This document shows, piece after piece, positions 26,466-35,616 of a DNA stretch of 64,000 nt. The position numbers and the translations under genes are program-made. Source of the stretch: an uncultured Bacteroides sp. (GTDB lineage: Bacteria > Bacteroidota > Bacteroidia > Bacteroidales > Bacteroidaceae); assembly GCF_910578895.1 (NCBI RefSeq), contig NZ_CAJTSC010000007.1:22026-86025 (forward strand), in the 5' to 3' direction. The notes under the pieces are model-generated. The model saw only the letters and a list, made by a program, of their open reading frames with translations. It ran no database searches and had not been told where the DNA came from. How positions within the stretch are numbered: the first letter of the stretch is position 1; every line of letters begins with the position of its first letter.

Positions 26466-29400
26466 TTAGAATGAGACATTGATGCCAAACACGTACTGCC
26501 TTGATTCAGGATAAGCCCCCGGGGTGAGTTCGGGACTATAAGACTTAAAGTCCGTAAACGTCAGCAGGTTGGTTGCCGTGGCATAAACCCGCAGGCGCGA
26601 CAAGGAAAGCTGTTTAATCCACTTTGCCGGAAAGCTATATCCCAACTGCAAGGTACGCAAACGGATGTAAGAAGCATCCTGGATTGCCAATGCGCCGTGG
26701 TAAGGCACATTCGTATTATGGCTGGGACGCGGAAATTCGTCCGACGGATTGAACGGTGTCCAATAGTTTACTTTGATACCGTTCAGCTTGCCTTGTAAAG
26801 AACCGCCGCTGTTTGACTCGTTCAGGTAAGCGTTCTGAATCTTACGTCCGGACACTCCGTACCAATCCATGTAAAAATCAATACCTTTCCACTTAAGGGA
26901 TGTATTCAAGGATAGTGTGAAGTCGGGGTCTTTGGAAATGGGAACACGGTCGTCCGCATTAATCTTGCCGTCACCGTTGATATCCTTAATCTTCACGGAA
27001 CCGGGTTGTACATTGTCATCCCGCAAAAGTGCCTTGTCCGCAATGCCGTCGCCGTCCGTATCGATGGTCGGTTTCAGGACGTACTCCAGTTCATTGTAAG
27101 GATTGCGCCTGATGTCAAAATCCTCATACTGGTAAATGCCGTCCGGCACATAATTATAGTACACATTGATAGGTTCGCCTACAAACCAACGGTTTCCGGG
27201 TTGGCTCAACGGTGTGCCGTTCTCATCCACCTGGTCGTCAATCTTCACGATTTCATTGGCGTAACGGCTGAAATTGGCACCCAGGCTCCAAGTCAGTCCC
27301 TTTGTACGGATAACATCCCCACTGATAGTAATATCCACCCCGTGGGATTTCGTTTCGCCCAGGTTGTCAAGTATGTTCTCATAGCCCAATACCGAGTTTA
27401 TCTCGCGTCTGACAAGCAAGTCGGTGGTTCTTGTCGCATAATATTCGACCGTTCCCGACAAACGGTTCTTGAAGAATGCAAAGTCGACTCCCACATTGGT
27501 GGTGCGGGATTGCTCCCATTTCAAGCCGGGATTGGAAAGCTCTTTTCCGGGCAGGTAACCCATGTACATATTATCGCCGAACTCATAGCGGTATTCATTT
27601 GCCAAGCCAAGAGTGGTATAGTTGCCGATGCCGTTCTGATTGCCCACAATGCCGTAACTCAGGCGCAATTTCAAATTGTCGACCCAAGACACGTTGCGAA
27701 GAAACTCCTCCTGGTTTACGCGCCATGCCAAAGCGACAGAAGGGAATGTGCCCCATTTATTATTCTTACCGAAACGGCTCGAACCGTCGCGCCTGACGGC
27801 TACGTTCATAATATACCTGTCCATAAGCGTATAGGAAGCACGCCCCATGAACGAAACCAGGTTATTCTCGGAGAATGTCCGGACCGGCTTTCCGCTGAAC
27901 TCGCCATTGGCGATAAAATCCCAACCCATGTCCACAGGCAATGAAGCGGTGGAATATCCCAATCCTTTGGATTGAGTATGATCCACAGACTGTACGGCAG
28001 TCAAAGCTAATTTATGCTTTTTATCCCTGAAGGGAACGTCATACGTGAATATGTTCTCTATCAGATAGCTTCTTTTCTCGTTATTCGTCAGCTTCGCGGT
28101 GGCTCCTCCACCGGGATAATCCGTCTTTTTGGCTTCCCCGTCTTCCTGTTGCCTGTTGTAGAAGGATGTGTTCAAACGGTAATTAAATCCTTTAAAAGGT
28201 TTCAGTTCCAGAAACAGATTGACACGATAACTGTTGTTACTTATCTCGTGGCTGTAATTCTGTGCCCGGTAAAGGGGGTTGACGTCATTGGCGGAATTAA
28301 TGTACTTGGCATAAGTTCCGTCCTCTTCATATACCTTAGCCAACGGCGTACGCGTGATGAACTCGGTAAAATTACCGTCCTCACGTTCGCTCTTCGTCAA
28401 GGCATAAGAAGTGTTCACACCGAAACCGACCCATTTATTGACCTTGTAATCTACATTCAGCCGGAAAGCCGCCTTCCGATAACCGGAACCGGTAGTCACC
28501 ATGCCGTCCTGATTGAAATAATTAAGCCCTGCAGATACGCGAAGCTTGTCGTTTCCGCCGCGTACGGTCACATCATGGTTTTGGTAAAGCGCATTTTTCA
28601 GCATCAGGTCTTCCCAATCGACAAATCTCCCGCTTGCCCATACTTCCGCCATCACATCATCGCCCAACGCTTCCGATATAGGCATTTCACGGGCATCTAT
28701 AATGCCTTTGTCGTTTGCCATTGCCTCGCGCCGCAACATCAGGTATTCTTCGGGAGAATAAAAATCGAAGTTGCGCCACAAAGACTGGACACCTACATAT
28801 CCGTTGTAGTTTACTTCCATCTTGCCTTGGGCGCCGCGTTTGGTAGTCACCAAAATAACCCCGTCGCTGGCACGCGCGCCATAAATTGCCTGAGAAGCGG
28901 CATCCTTCAGGATTTCAATAGACTCGATGCTTTCAGCACTCAGCGTACTGAACTCCTCACCGTCCGATACGGAACCGTCGATGACATACAAAGGAGTGTT
29001 CTGCGCACTAATGGAGCGGTTGCCGCGAATTGTAATGTTCGGTGCAGATCCCGGTCTTCCGGAAGCACTCGTCACATTGACCCCCGCCACCCGTCCGCGA
29101 AGCATGTCTCCCACATTGCCTGCCGGGAAACTCTTCATCTCATCCGTCTTGACGGAAGCCACGGAAGTTGCCACATCGCTCTTTCGTTGGTAACCATAGC
29201 CTACCACTACCACCTCATCCAATAATTTGGAGTCTTCAGACATTGTCACATCGATAACCTTCCGGCTGCCCACTTTCTGCTCTTGGTCGGCATAACCTAT
29301 GTAAGAGAATACAAGCACTGCGTGAGAAGGGGCGCTAATCGAATATTTACCGTCCATATCGGTAATCACACCTGTTGTGCTACCTTTTACACGGACATTC

Positions 29401-29525
29401 ACACCAATCAGCGAACCTTGCGCATCAGACACTACCCCTGTCACTTGTACATTTTGCGCATGCATGCCCATCATGATTAATAAGAACATGACCGGCACAA
29501 TTAGTTTTAGACGATTGTTTTTCAT
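26466..29525 (-). CDS. SusC/RagA family TonB-dependent transporter (PUL 1)
   Basis: The 1019-residue outer-membrane protein has a signal peptide (MKNNRLKLIVPVMFLLIMMG...), a carboxypeptidase-D-like domain (about 28-100, VTGVVSDAQGSLIGVNVRV), the SusC TonB-box region LLDEVVVVGYG near 107, a plug with NITIRGNRSI and LYVIDGS, then a 22-strand-size barrel ending in FGINVSF. It imports oligosaccharides with SusD using TonB energy. No STN domain is present, so it is not the anti-sigma-linked type. It follows the 1008-aa enzyme gene by 109 bp. Confidence 0.96.
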   Translation of the reverse strand: MKNNRLKLIVPVMFLLIMMGMHAQNVQVTGVVSDAQGSLIGVNVRVKGSTTGVITDMDGKYSISAPSHAVLVFSYIGYADQEQKVGSRKVIDVTMSEDSKLLDEVVVVGYGYQRKSDVATSVASVKTDEMKSFPAGNVGDMLRGRVAGVNVTSASGRPGSAPNITIRGNRSISAQNTPLYVIDGSVSDGEEFSTLSAESIESIEILKDAASQAIYGARASDGVILVTTKRGAQGKMEVNYNGYVGVQSLWRNFDFYSPEEYLMLRREAMANDKGIIDAREMPISEALGDDVMAEVWASGRFVDWEDLMLKNALYQNHDVTVRGGNDKLRVSAGLNYFNQDGMVTTGSGYRKAAFRLNVDYKVNKWVGFGVNTSYALTKSEREDGNFTEFITRTPLAKVYEEDGTYAKYINSANDVNPLYRAQNYSHEISNNSYRVNLFLELKPFKGFNYRLNTSFYNRQQEDGEAKKTDYPGGGATAKLTNNEKRSYLIENIFTYDVPFRDKKHKLALTAVQSVDHTQSKGLGYSTASLPVDMGWDFIANGEFSGKPVRTFSENNLVSFMGRASYTLMDRYIMNVAVRRDGSSRFGKNNKWGTFPSVALAWRVNQEEFLRNVSWVDNLKLRLSYGIVGNQNGIGNYTTLGLANEYRYEFGDNMYMGYLPGKELSNPGLKWEQSRTTNVGVDFAFFKNRLSGTVEYYATRTTDLLVRREINSVLGYENILDNLGETKSHGVDITISGDVIRTKGLTWSLGANFSRYANEIVKIDDQVDENGTPLSQPGNRWFVGEPINVYYNYVPDGIYQYEDFDIRRNPYNELEYVLKPTIDTDGDGIADKALLRDDNVQPGSVKIKDINGDGKINADDRVPISKDPDFTLSLNTSLKWKGIDFYMDWYGVSGRKIQNAYLNESNSGGSLQGKLNGIKVNYWTPFNPSDEFPRPSHNTNVPYHGALAIQDASYIRLRTLQLGYSFPAKWIKQLSLSRLRVYATATNLLTFTDFKSYSPELTPGAYPESRQYVFGINVSF

Positions 29526-29634
29526 TTATACATTAAGATTAAATTTACAACAAGACAAAAGTCACGAAAAAGACAAAGCTGCCATAAAAGGATTGTACGA
29601 AAAGAAAGCACTATCATACACCCCCCGGTTCATG

Positions 29635-32600
29635 CTACCAAACCAGCAGTTGCGGACCATTCCCGCCCTCTTTCGTATGGAAAGAGCAGGTTCTTCCGTT
29701 ATCGGCATCATCGCCCAACTGCCTGGCTTCTCTTACCAATACAAAAGTTATCTCCCGTTCCCGGCAGTTGCGGAGCAATCCGGTAACATCCAGTTGATGA
29801 TAACCCGGCGTCCGGTTCACCGCAATCTCACCCGCCACGTGCGCGGTATTCCCCACATCCGTTACACGTACCTGCTTCCTTTCCAGATTGGGAGCATTTG
29901 TCCAGTTTACAGTATGCTCGTCCCAATCATTATTATCCAAAGCATAGACATGGAAACGATAAGGAGCTTCGGCAGCAGAGTTGCCGTATATCCGGAACAG
30001 GGCGGCATTTATTTTCCGCCTGTCCACTCCGGACAAATCGAACTTGACATAACTCACTTGGTTGCCATTTATCCGGGAAGCATTCATCTCCACGCCCATC
30101 CGTTCAGCCTTACCGAAATTCCTCTTATCATTCGTGCCGGGTTTTACCGTGGCATCATCTGTCGCAACTAACGTATCCAACGCATTCATACGTATGGGAA
30201 CGGTAAGAAGCATCACACTTTGGGCAGGAAGTTCAAAAGAGAGCCGCCCGCTCTCCGGAATCTCTTCCGACCAAACCACCTCACCATAAGCGTTCGCACT
30301 TACCTCTTCGGCAATCACTCTGGTACCGGCGGGAAGCCCTAACGACTTCATGTCCAAAGTCAGGTTATTTGAAAAGTGTTTGCGCTGCACAAGCCATATA
30401 TAATACCTCATTTCTTCCGGATTAAAGCATGTAAGGGCATCCACATCATTATCTGCAACGGACTTCACCGTATTCAACAAAGGACGTTCGTCCTTGAATC
30501 CTTTCGCAAAAAGGCGGACCACCTCGCCGGTGCGCTGAATGCCGCTTACATCGTAAGAAGAAGGGATATCCTGTACGGACTCCGCATCAAACAATTTGAT
30601 TTCCCGGACCTTTATACTTCCTTTGTCGGCGGATACGAAGCGGACTTTAGAGGTGGCGACAGGTGCGTCAAACAAGAAGAACGACTGGGCATAACGCGCA
30701 TTCTTTTCCACCGTCTCCTTTATATCCGTCCAGACGGCACCATCCCAATACTGCAACTTGAACTCCTTCACACGGTCGGGAGAAGTATAAACTCCATACG
30801 AAGAACCCGTATAGACAACCGCTCCACCCAACACATGGTTTCTGCCCAAATCTATTTCCAGACATTTCTCCGCATCTGTGTCCGGAGAGACCCACATAGA
30901 AGCATCGGTCTTGTCTCCGTCCGTTATTGTTCTTACAGCCTGCGTGCGGGAAGCGGTCAGGTCGGTTGTCCGCTTGCCCAATGCCACATTATCATAAGCA
31001 TCCTCCACAATCCGCTTGCCCTGCCAAATAAAATGATGCCCGGACTTGATGCCGCGCGGATAGGTGCCGCTCGTAGTATTGGCAAACTTGAAAGCCCACA
31101 TGCCATAACCCTGATTGAGCGTATTGTTGGTATATTCACCCGCCCATTCCGTAAATAAAGAGGGAGAGTCCATCGTTTCCTCTTTGTCTATCAGGTAAGC
31201 ATTCATCCAACGTCCGGTTTCCGTATAGACTATCGGCAACGGTTGCTTCAACGGATGATTTTCCACGATAATTTTCCGGATGTCCGAAACCTTGGACGCA
31301 TAGCCCGCAGCCGGCAGATTATACGAATGGGTGGAAAATATATCCAGCAAGTCCCTGCCCGAAGGCAAACCGCGATAGTCCGTACGCAGGTTCCTCACAA
31401 CTTCCGCCCACCAATTGGCATTCGAACCCGCCGTGACGGGACTTACAAAACGCGACTTCAAGCACTTTCCATACAACCTGTTCACATCCTGCACGGCACA
31501 ACAGACGGCATCCGAAACAATTTTCATGGCATCCACATACTGCGTTATCTTCATGGGACCGGCATGGCGATGGTTAGGCTCATTGTGCATGGCATACATG
31601 GTTACGTCTCCGGTTTTGGCAGCATAAAAGGCAAGCGCGTAAAAGCGTTGCCACTGCTTCCACTTATTGCTCCACGTGCCGTCAAAATCCGTGGAGTTTA
31701 TCTGAATGACAGGCTCTATGTTGAGACGCTTCAGCTCCTTCAACACATATTCAAAAACCATTGAATTGGTGGAGAACTGCACTTTACGGCAATTCTCCCA
31801 AACAGTTTTCCAACGGATAAAGCGATTATGTTCGGGATTGTTTCTCAATTCAGCCTTGCATGCCTCAAAATCATCCAAGGCGGATAATCCTTCATCATGC
31901 AGCACCGCCGACTGAGGAACATAGTCGTTCAAGGAAGTCCAGACACGCAGACTGTTCACATTGGAATATTCAAGCCAGCCGGAGATATTGCTTCCCGGCA
32001 AATAATATCCCTGATTGTAAGCCACGTATTTCATCGACTTCCCGATAACATCTTTGGTTATCGTCACCTGTATCTCCGTATCAAGAGGTTGCCGAACGGT
32101 TTCCGGAACCCCGTTTATTGCCACAGGCACCGGCATATCCTTCTTCTCCTTGCCATATACTTCCACCTCATTAATGCGTACCGGTTCGCCGTCCGTGGAT
32201 ACCACGCGGATTTGAAAAGTCTGCAATGCAGGGCGAAAGGTAAATTCGAGCCTGTCCTGCCTGTTTTCCGTACGCTCCGTATCCGGCAGGTCGGTCCAAT
32301 TGGCATCATCCCAGTACTGTATCTTAAAGTTCTTCATCGACCAGAATCCCGGCGCTTTCCCTTTTTCCGGTTCTGTCTGTTCGTTTTCCGGAATACCGGT
32401 ATAAATAACAATCCGGCTGATATCATAATATCGTTCCAGGTTAATATCCAGAAGATGAGGCGGGCGGGCATTTCCGGCACTCATCCAGGTTGATTTACGG
32501 GAAACAGTTCCGTCCGTCACGTTCGATGCCGGAAACTTGTCCTGTTGCGACGATGCCGTCGCCGGCTTGCGTAACGCCACATTCACATCATCCGCCTGCA

Positions 32601-32661
32601 AACCCGAAAACGGCATTGCAAGCACTCCGCATAGTAAAAACAGTTGCTTCTTTAAACTCAT
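29635..32661 (-). CDS. large exported F5/8 C - GH-A barrel - F5/8 C - DNRLRE enzyme
   Basis: The 1008-residue protein has a signal peptide ending near residue 23. An F5/8 C discoidin domain (25-170) leads into a TIM-barrel-like part (about 200-560) with the clan GH-A acid/base in MHNEPNH (E361) and a nucleophile in IVYTETGRW (E481). A second F5/8 C domain (560-690), a C-terminal barrel sandwich and a DNRLRE-type domain (about 840-1008; VSYVKFDLSG, GGNGPQLLVW), similar to CBM96, follow. The build resembles GH86 beta-agarase/porphyranase or GH39-like enzymes, but I cannot assign a family. It is the first gene of the PUL and likely performs the initial attack. Confidence 0.75.
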   Translation of the reverse strand: MSLKKQLFLLCGVLAMPFSGLQADDVNVALRKPATASSQQDKFPASNVTDGTVSRKSTWMSAGNARPPHLLDINLERYYDISRIVIYTGIPENEQTEPEKGKAPGFWSMKNFKIQYWDDANWTDLPDTERTENRQDRLEFTFRPALQTFQIRVVSTDGEPVRINEVEVYGKEKKDMPVPVAINGVPETVRQPLDTEIQVTITKDVIGKSMKYVAYNQGYYLPGSNISGWLEYSNVNSLRVWTSLNDYVPQSAVLHDEGLSALDDFEACKAELRNNPEHNRFIRWKTVWENCRKVQFSTNSMVFEYVLKELKRLNIEPVIQINSTDFDGTWSNKWKQWQRFYALAFYAAKTGDVTMYAMHNEPNHRHAGPMKITQYVDAMKIVSDAVCCAVQDVNRLYGKCLKSRFVSPVTAGSNANWWAEVVRNLRTDYRGLPSGRDLLDIFSTHSYNLPAAGYASKVSDIRKIIVENHPLKQPLPIVYTETGRWMNAYLIDKEETMDSPSLFTEWAGEYTNNTLNQGYGMWAFKFANTTSGTYPRGIKSGHHFIWQGKRIVEDAYDNVALGKRTTDLTASRTQAVRTITDGDKTDASMWVSPDTDAEKCLEIDLGRNHVLGGAVVYTGSSYGVYTSPDRVKEFKLQYWDGAVWTDIKETVEKNARYAQSFFLFDAPVATSKVRFVSADKGSIKVREIKLFDAESVQDIPSSYDVSGIQRTGEVVRLFAKGFKDERPLLNTVKSVADNDVDALTCFNPEEMRYYIWLVQRKHFSNNLTLDMKSLGLPAGTRVIAEEVSANAYGEVVWSEEIPESGRLSFELPAQSVMLLTVPIRMNALDTLVATDDATVKPGTNDKRNFGKAERMGVEMNASRINGNQVSYVKFDLSGVDRRKINAALFRIYGNSAAEAPYRFHVYALDNNDWDEHTVNWTNAPNLERKQVRVTDVGNTAHVAGEIAVNRTPGYHQLDVTGLLRNCREREITFVLVREARQLGDDADNGRTCSFHTKEGGNGPQLLVW

Positions 32662-32930
32662 AAGTTATTTCTTTTATGGATTAATTTCCTTCTTGAGAGT
32701 AGCAAGCCGCGCAGGCGGCTCCGGTTCAGGATTAGAAGATAAAATGCGTTTCATAGTCTTATTCGGATTTCAAATGCCTCTGCAAAAGTGTCCGTTTATC
32801 CTATGAAGGCATATAACAATCGTTCTTTTATGCAACAAAGTTGTACGCAACGCCTGCAAACAGAACGAGAATGGGACTGCACCGGAATGAAGCAGTGAAA
32901 GGGGGGCGGCTCCCGTCAACCTACATACAC

Positions 32931-33275
32931 GCACGGCTTTTTGTCCCACCCCGTTGGGAAAGTGTTCCCAGCTTGTTGGGAATGTTTTCCCAACGAAGAG
33001 GGAATGCGTTCCCAGCAAGCTGGGAATAAAGTTCCACCAAGCAGAAAACGACTGGCACTCGTATGTTGCTGATAATAAACGTTTGAAGGGAATGTTTCGC
33101 CAACCTGTTCTTATCCGTTTGTTCTTCACCGGTCCGTTTCCGTTTGTCCGTTTCCGCCTGGCTGTTTGCGCGGTCTTTCCGGTCGTGTTCCCCGGTGCGG
33201 CTGCCGGATTTTAACTCCTGTCACGAAACTTCCTTCCAACTCCCTTCAACTCCTGTAAATGAAAAAGCAGTGTGC
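32931..33275 (-). repeat. dispersed element, copy B (345 bp)
   Basis: This is the reverse-strand homologue of 715-1062. Its outer ends are inverted: GCACGGCTTTTT at 32931 and, on the minus strand, GCACACTGCTTTTTCATTTA from 33275. The interior has GACAGGAGTTAAAA, GGAAACGGACCGGTGAAGAA and CATACGAGTGCC in the same order as copy A. It reads toward the first PUL gene at 32661. Substitutions and small indels are spread over the length, so the copies are old relative to each other. Confidence 0.8.
32939..33026 (-). repeat. four tandem 22-bp palindromic units (in copy B)
   Basis: On the minus strand units begin at 33026, 33004, 32982 and 32960. Each is TTCCC, eight variable bases, GGGA(A/C), then 4 bases. 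Centres are AGCTTGCT, TCTTCGTT, AACAAGCT and AACGGGGT, which differ from those of copy A except for some shared bases. The exact 22-bp spacing is the same in both arrays. Confidence 0.8.
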
Positions 33276-33325
33276 TTACACAGCGAATAATGTACCTTAA
33301 ATGAAAGTCCCGTCCCTTTATTTCG

Positions 33326-33333
33326 TATCTTTG
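33326..33333 (+). promoter_or_regulatory. -7 box of the radical SAM gene
   Basis: TATCTTTG fits TAnnTTTG, 53-60 bases before the start at 33386. Confidence 0.65.
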
Positions 33334-33385
33334 CCGCATTGAATGACAGTTGACAAACAATCATAACTTATAACTCGGAACTCAA

Positions 33386-34159
33386 ATGACCATCATCTAC
33401 CCCTCTCCCATCTTCGGTCCTGTCCGTTCCCGCCGCTTGGGAGTATCTTTGGGAATTAACCTGCTGCCGGCAGACGGCAAGGTATGTTCTTTCGACTGCA
33501 TCTATTGTGAGTGCGGGTTCAATTCCGACCACCGCCCCAAGAAGCCGCTTCCTACGCGTGAAGAGGTGCGCATCGCGCTGGAAGCCCGTTTGCAGGATAT
33601 GCAAGCGAATGGTCCCGTGCCCGATGTGCTGACATTTGCGGGAAACGGAGAGCCTACCGCACATCCGCACTTTCCCGAAATCATAGAAGATACGCTCGCT
33701 TTGCGCGACAACTATTTTCCTGCCGCCAAGGTAAGCGTACTAAGCAATTCCACCTTCCTTCACCGGCGCGCCGTGTTCGAAGCATTGGGCAAGGTGGATA
33801 ATAACATTTTGAAGCTGGATACGGTGGATGAAGCGTATATCCGTACGCTGGACCGCCCTGCCGGCACGTACTCCGTAGCTGCCATTATCGAAAGCATGAA
33901 AGCTTTCAAAGGCAATTGCATCATTCAGACCATATTCCTGAAAGGTGATTATCAAGGCAAGGATGTGGACAACACTACCGATGCCTTTGTGTTGCCGTGG
34001 CTGGAAGCGGTCAAGGAGATTTCTCCCCGCCAAGTCATGATTTACACGATTGACCGCGAAACGCCCTGCCGCGAGTTGCAAAAGGCCGCTCCCGAGGAGT
34101 TGGACCGCATTGCGGCGTTGGTAAGGGAAGCAGGGATAGAAGTGAGCGTTTCTTATTGA
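33386..34159 (+). CDS. radical SAM family protein
   Basis: The 257-residue protein carries the cluster motif CSFDCIYC (Cys34, Cys38, Cys41) that binds a 4Fe-4S cluster, preceded by GPVRSRRLGVSLGINLLP and followed by TFAGNGEPTAHP near residue 90, a GGE-like SAM-binding motif. The remaining barrel has LSNST near 117 and LKLDTVDE near 142. It resembles the small cytoplasmic radical SAM proteins annotated as COG0731/wybutosine-like or 'Fe-S oxidoreductase'. The substrate is unknown. It is transcribed alone with its own promoter and ends before a strong terminator. Confidence 0.9.
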   Translation: MTIIYPSPIFGPVRSRRLGVSLGINLLPADGKVCSFDCIYCECGFNSDHRPKKPLPTREEVRIALEARLQDMQANGPVPDVLTFAGNGEPTAHPHFPEIIEDTLALRDNYFPAAKVSVLSNSTFLHRRAVFEALGKVDNNILKLDTVDEAYIRTLDRPAGTYSVAAIIESMKAFKGNCIIQTIFLKGDYQGKDVDNTTDAFVLPWLEAVKEISPRQVMIYTIDRETPCRELQKAAPEELDRIAALVREAGIEVSVSY

Positions 34160-34212
34160 GAGTGAACCGAGGGGGTTTCGAAACACTCTCTTTCAAATGC
34201 GGGTACTTATAA

Positions 34213-34274
34213 AGAGCGTGGGGGCAAAACCCTGACAGCCGTATTGTCCTGTCAGGGTTTTGCCCCCATGCTCT
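34213..34274. terminator. bidirectional terminator between convergent genes
   Basis: A 26-bp stem with a single mismatch (34213-34238 with 34249-34274), centred on GGGGGCAAAACCCTGACAG. It lies between the radical SAM gene (plus) and the lipocalin-like lipoprotein gene (minus). Confidence 0.85.
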
Positions 34275-34286
34275 TCAGTTTGTTTC

Positions 34287-34766
34287 TTATTCCTCGCCTT
34301 TATCCGCCTTCGCCTCTTCAACGATTTCGTCAGGAACTTTCTCGCAACGCACATACTTGTTCACATCGCTTTCGTTGTCCTTGGCGGTCCATACCATCGA
34401 ACCGCTTTCCAACAGGTCGGTCACGATATATTGGTTGTTCCATTCGCCGTTGCCGAAGTCGTACAATCCGCTGATGACATAGCCCAGATAAGGGTCGTTC
34501 TTAATCTTGAAACTTCCGGTGATGTAGCGGGCATACATGCTGTCGAACTTCTGGTACATTTCGAAAGTCTGTTCCTTGCGGTTGAAAGTCACATAGCAGT
34601 ATGTACCTTCTGCCAGAGGAGCTCCGTTCCACTCGGCAAGTTCCCACGTTCCGTGCAGGTTGGCGGGAGTCACTTCCAATGTCCGGATTACCGGTTCGTC
34701 ATCCTCGCAGGATGTAAGGCAGAACAGGAAGGCAAACAGCGCCATTAGTTTGAAAATATTCTTCAT
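34287..34766 (-). CDS. small lipocalin-like lipoprotein
   Basis: The 159-residue protein has an SPII signal (lipobox LFCLTSC) followed by EDDEPVIR. The mature part, with LHGTWELAEWNG near residue 37 and alternating beta strands, resembles the short lipocalin-like lipoproteins of Bacteroides. No ligand can be inferred. It is the last gene of the SusC/SusD-protease run, 22 bp after the DUF1573 gene, and ends at a strong terminator. Confidence 0.7.
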   Translation of the reverse strand: MKNIFKLMALFAFLFCLTSCEDDEPVIRTLEVTPANLHGTWELAEWNGAPLAEGTYCYVTFNRKEQTFEMYQKFDSMYARYITGSFKIKNDPYLGYVISGLYDFGNGEWNNQYIVTDLLESGSMVWTAKDNESDVNKYVRCEKVPDEIVEEAKADKGEE

Positions 34767-34788
34767 ATCGAATTTCTTGTTTTTATCG

Positions 34789-35604
34789 TTACTTAATACA
34801 GTTTACTTTTACATTCAGTGTCCGGTCCGACGGACGCGCATCCACTCCTTCGATGATGACCGGGAAGGTGAACGATTGTCCCATCCCGGCAGGAATTTGT
34901 GAGGCGTCTACCGTTACCACGATATCGGCTTCGCTACCCGGCTGTATGACCTCCGGTTCCGTACGGAAAGTTGCGAACTTCGGAAGAAGAGGTGCCGACA
35001 GGCGCAACGGTTTGTCGCCGCTGTTTCCGCATAAAATCCGTTCGGAAGGCTGCTGTCCGGCAGCCACTTCTTGAAACTCCATCCGGTTCTGTTTCAGTCT
35101 CAACTTTCCCATCGCATGCGGATAGCGTGCCCATTCGTCCGCTCCGGGAATGACGTTTCCTGTCAGCGTCAGGCGTGCCACGGGATGTTTTTCCGAAGAA
35201 GAGAGATAAACGAAGGCGTTCGCGTCTATCGTTCCGGGATGATTTTTCGGATGATAGGTCAGCGTGACGGTCCGCGTTTCGCCCGGCAGTATTTCTCCGG
35301 TACGGACATCTGCCACCGCACAACCGCAAGTGGTCCTTACACGGGTCAGGATGATTGTTTTCTTGCCTACGTTGGTGCCTGTAAAACGGTACGTCCGCGG
35401 GGCGTCATCCTCGGTCAGGGTTCCGACATCCAGTACGGTCTTGTCGAAACGCAACGTCGGTTCCGCCTGCTTTGCCAACGGCGGATTTACCGGCGAACCG
35501 GCTTCCCGCTGCGAACGGGAACGGACATCCTGGGCGTTGACAGCCCGGGATTGTCCTATTCCCGCACAGAATATCAGTAACTGTATCCAAGTAATCGGTT
35601 TCAT
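34789..35604 (-). CDS. DUF1573 domain-containing exported protein
   Basis: The 271-residue protein has an N-terminal signal peptide (ILIFCAGIGQ region) and a DUF1573 Ig-like domain near residues 50-150. The conserved core is LDVGTLTEDDAPRTYRF, TTCGCAVADV and LPGETRTVTLTYHP. A second similar beta domain follows from about 165 to 270. DUF1573 proteins are periplasmic or surface structures with unknown partner; the Cys-Gly-Cys is characteristic. It is 12 bp after the S8 protease gene, so probably co-translated with it. Confidence 0.88.
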   Translation of the reverse strand: MKPITWIQLLIFCAGIGQSRAVNAQDVRSRSQREAGSPVNPPLAKQAEPTLRFDKTVLDVGTLTEDDAPRTYRFTGTNVGKKTIILTRVRTTCGCAVADVRTGEILPGETRTVTLTYHPKNHPGTIDANAFVYLSSSEKHPVARLTLTGNVIPGADEWARYPHAMGKLRLKQNRMEFQEVAAGQQPSERILCGNSGDKPLRLSAPLLPKFATFRTEPEVIQPGSEADIVVTVDASQIPAGMGQSFTFPVIIEGVDARPSDRTLNVKVNCIK

Positions 35605-35616
35605 TAATCAGTTAAA

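Larger units (their letters stand above)
32662..33385. other. divergent intergenic region between PUL and radical SAM gene
   Basis: It holds repeat copy B (32931-33275) and the radical SAM promoter. Between 32662 and 32930, upstream of the PUL, no exact TAnnTTTG box or operator could be picked with confidence. No regulator gene is present. Confidence 0.55.
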
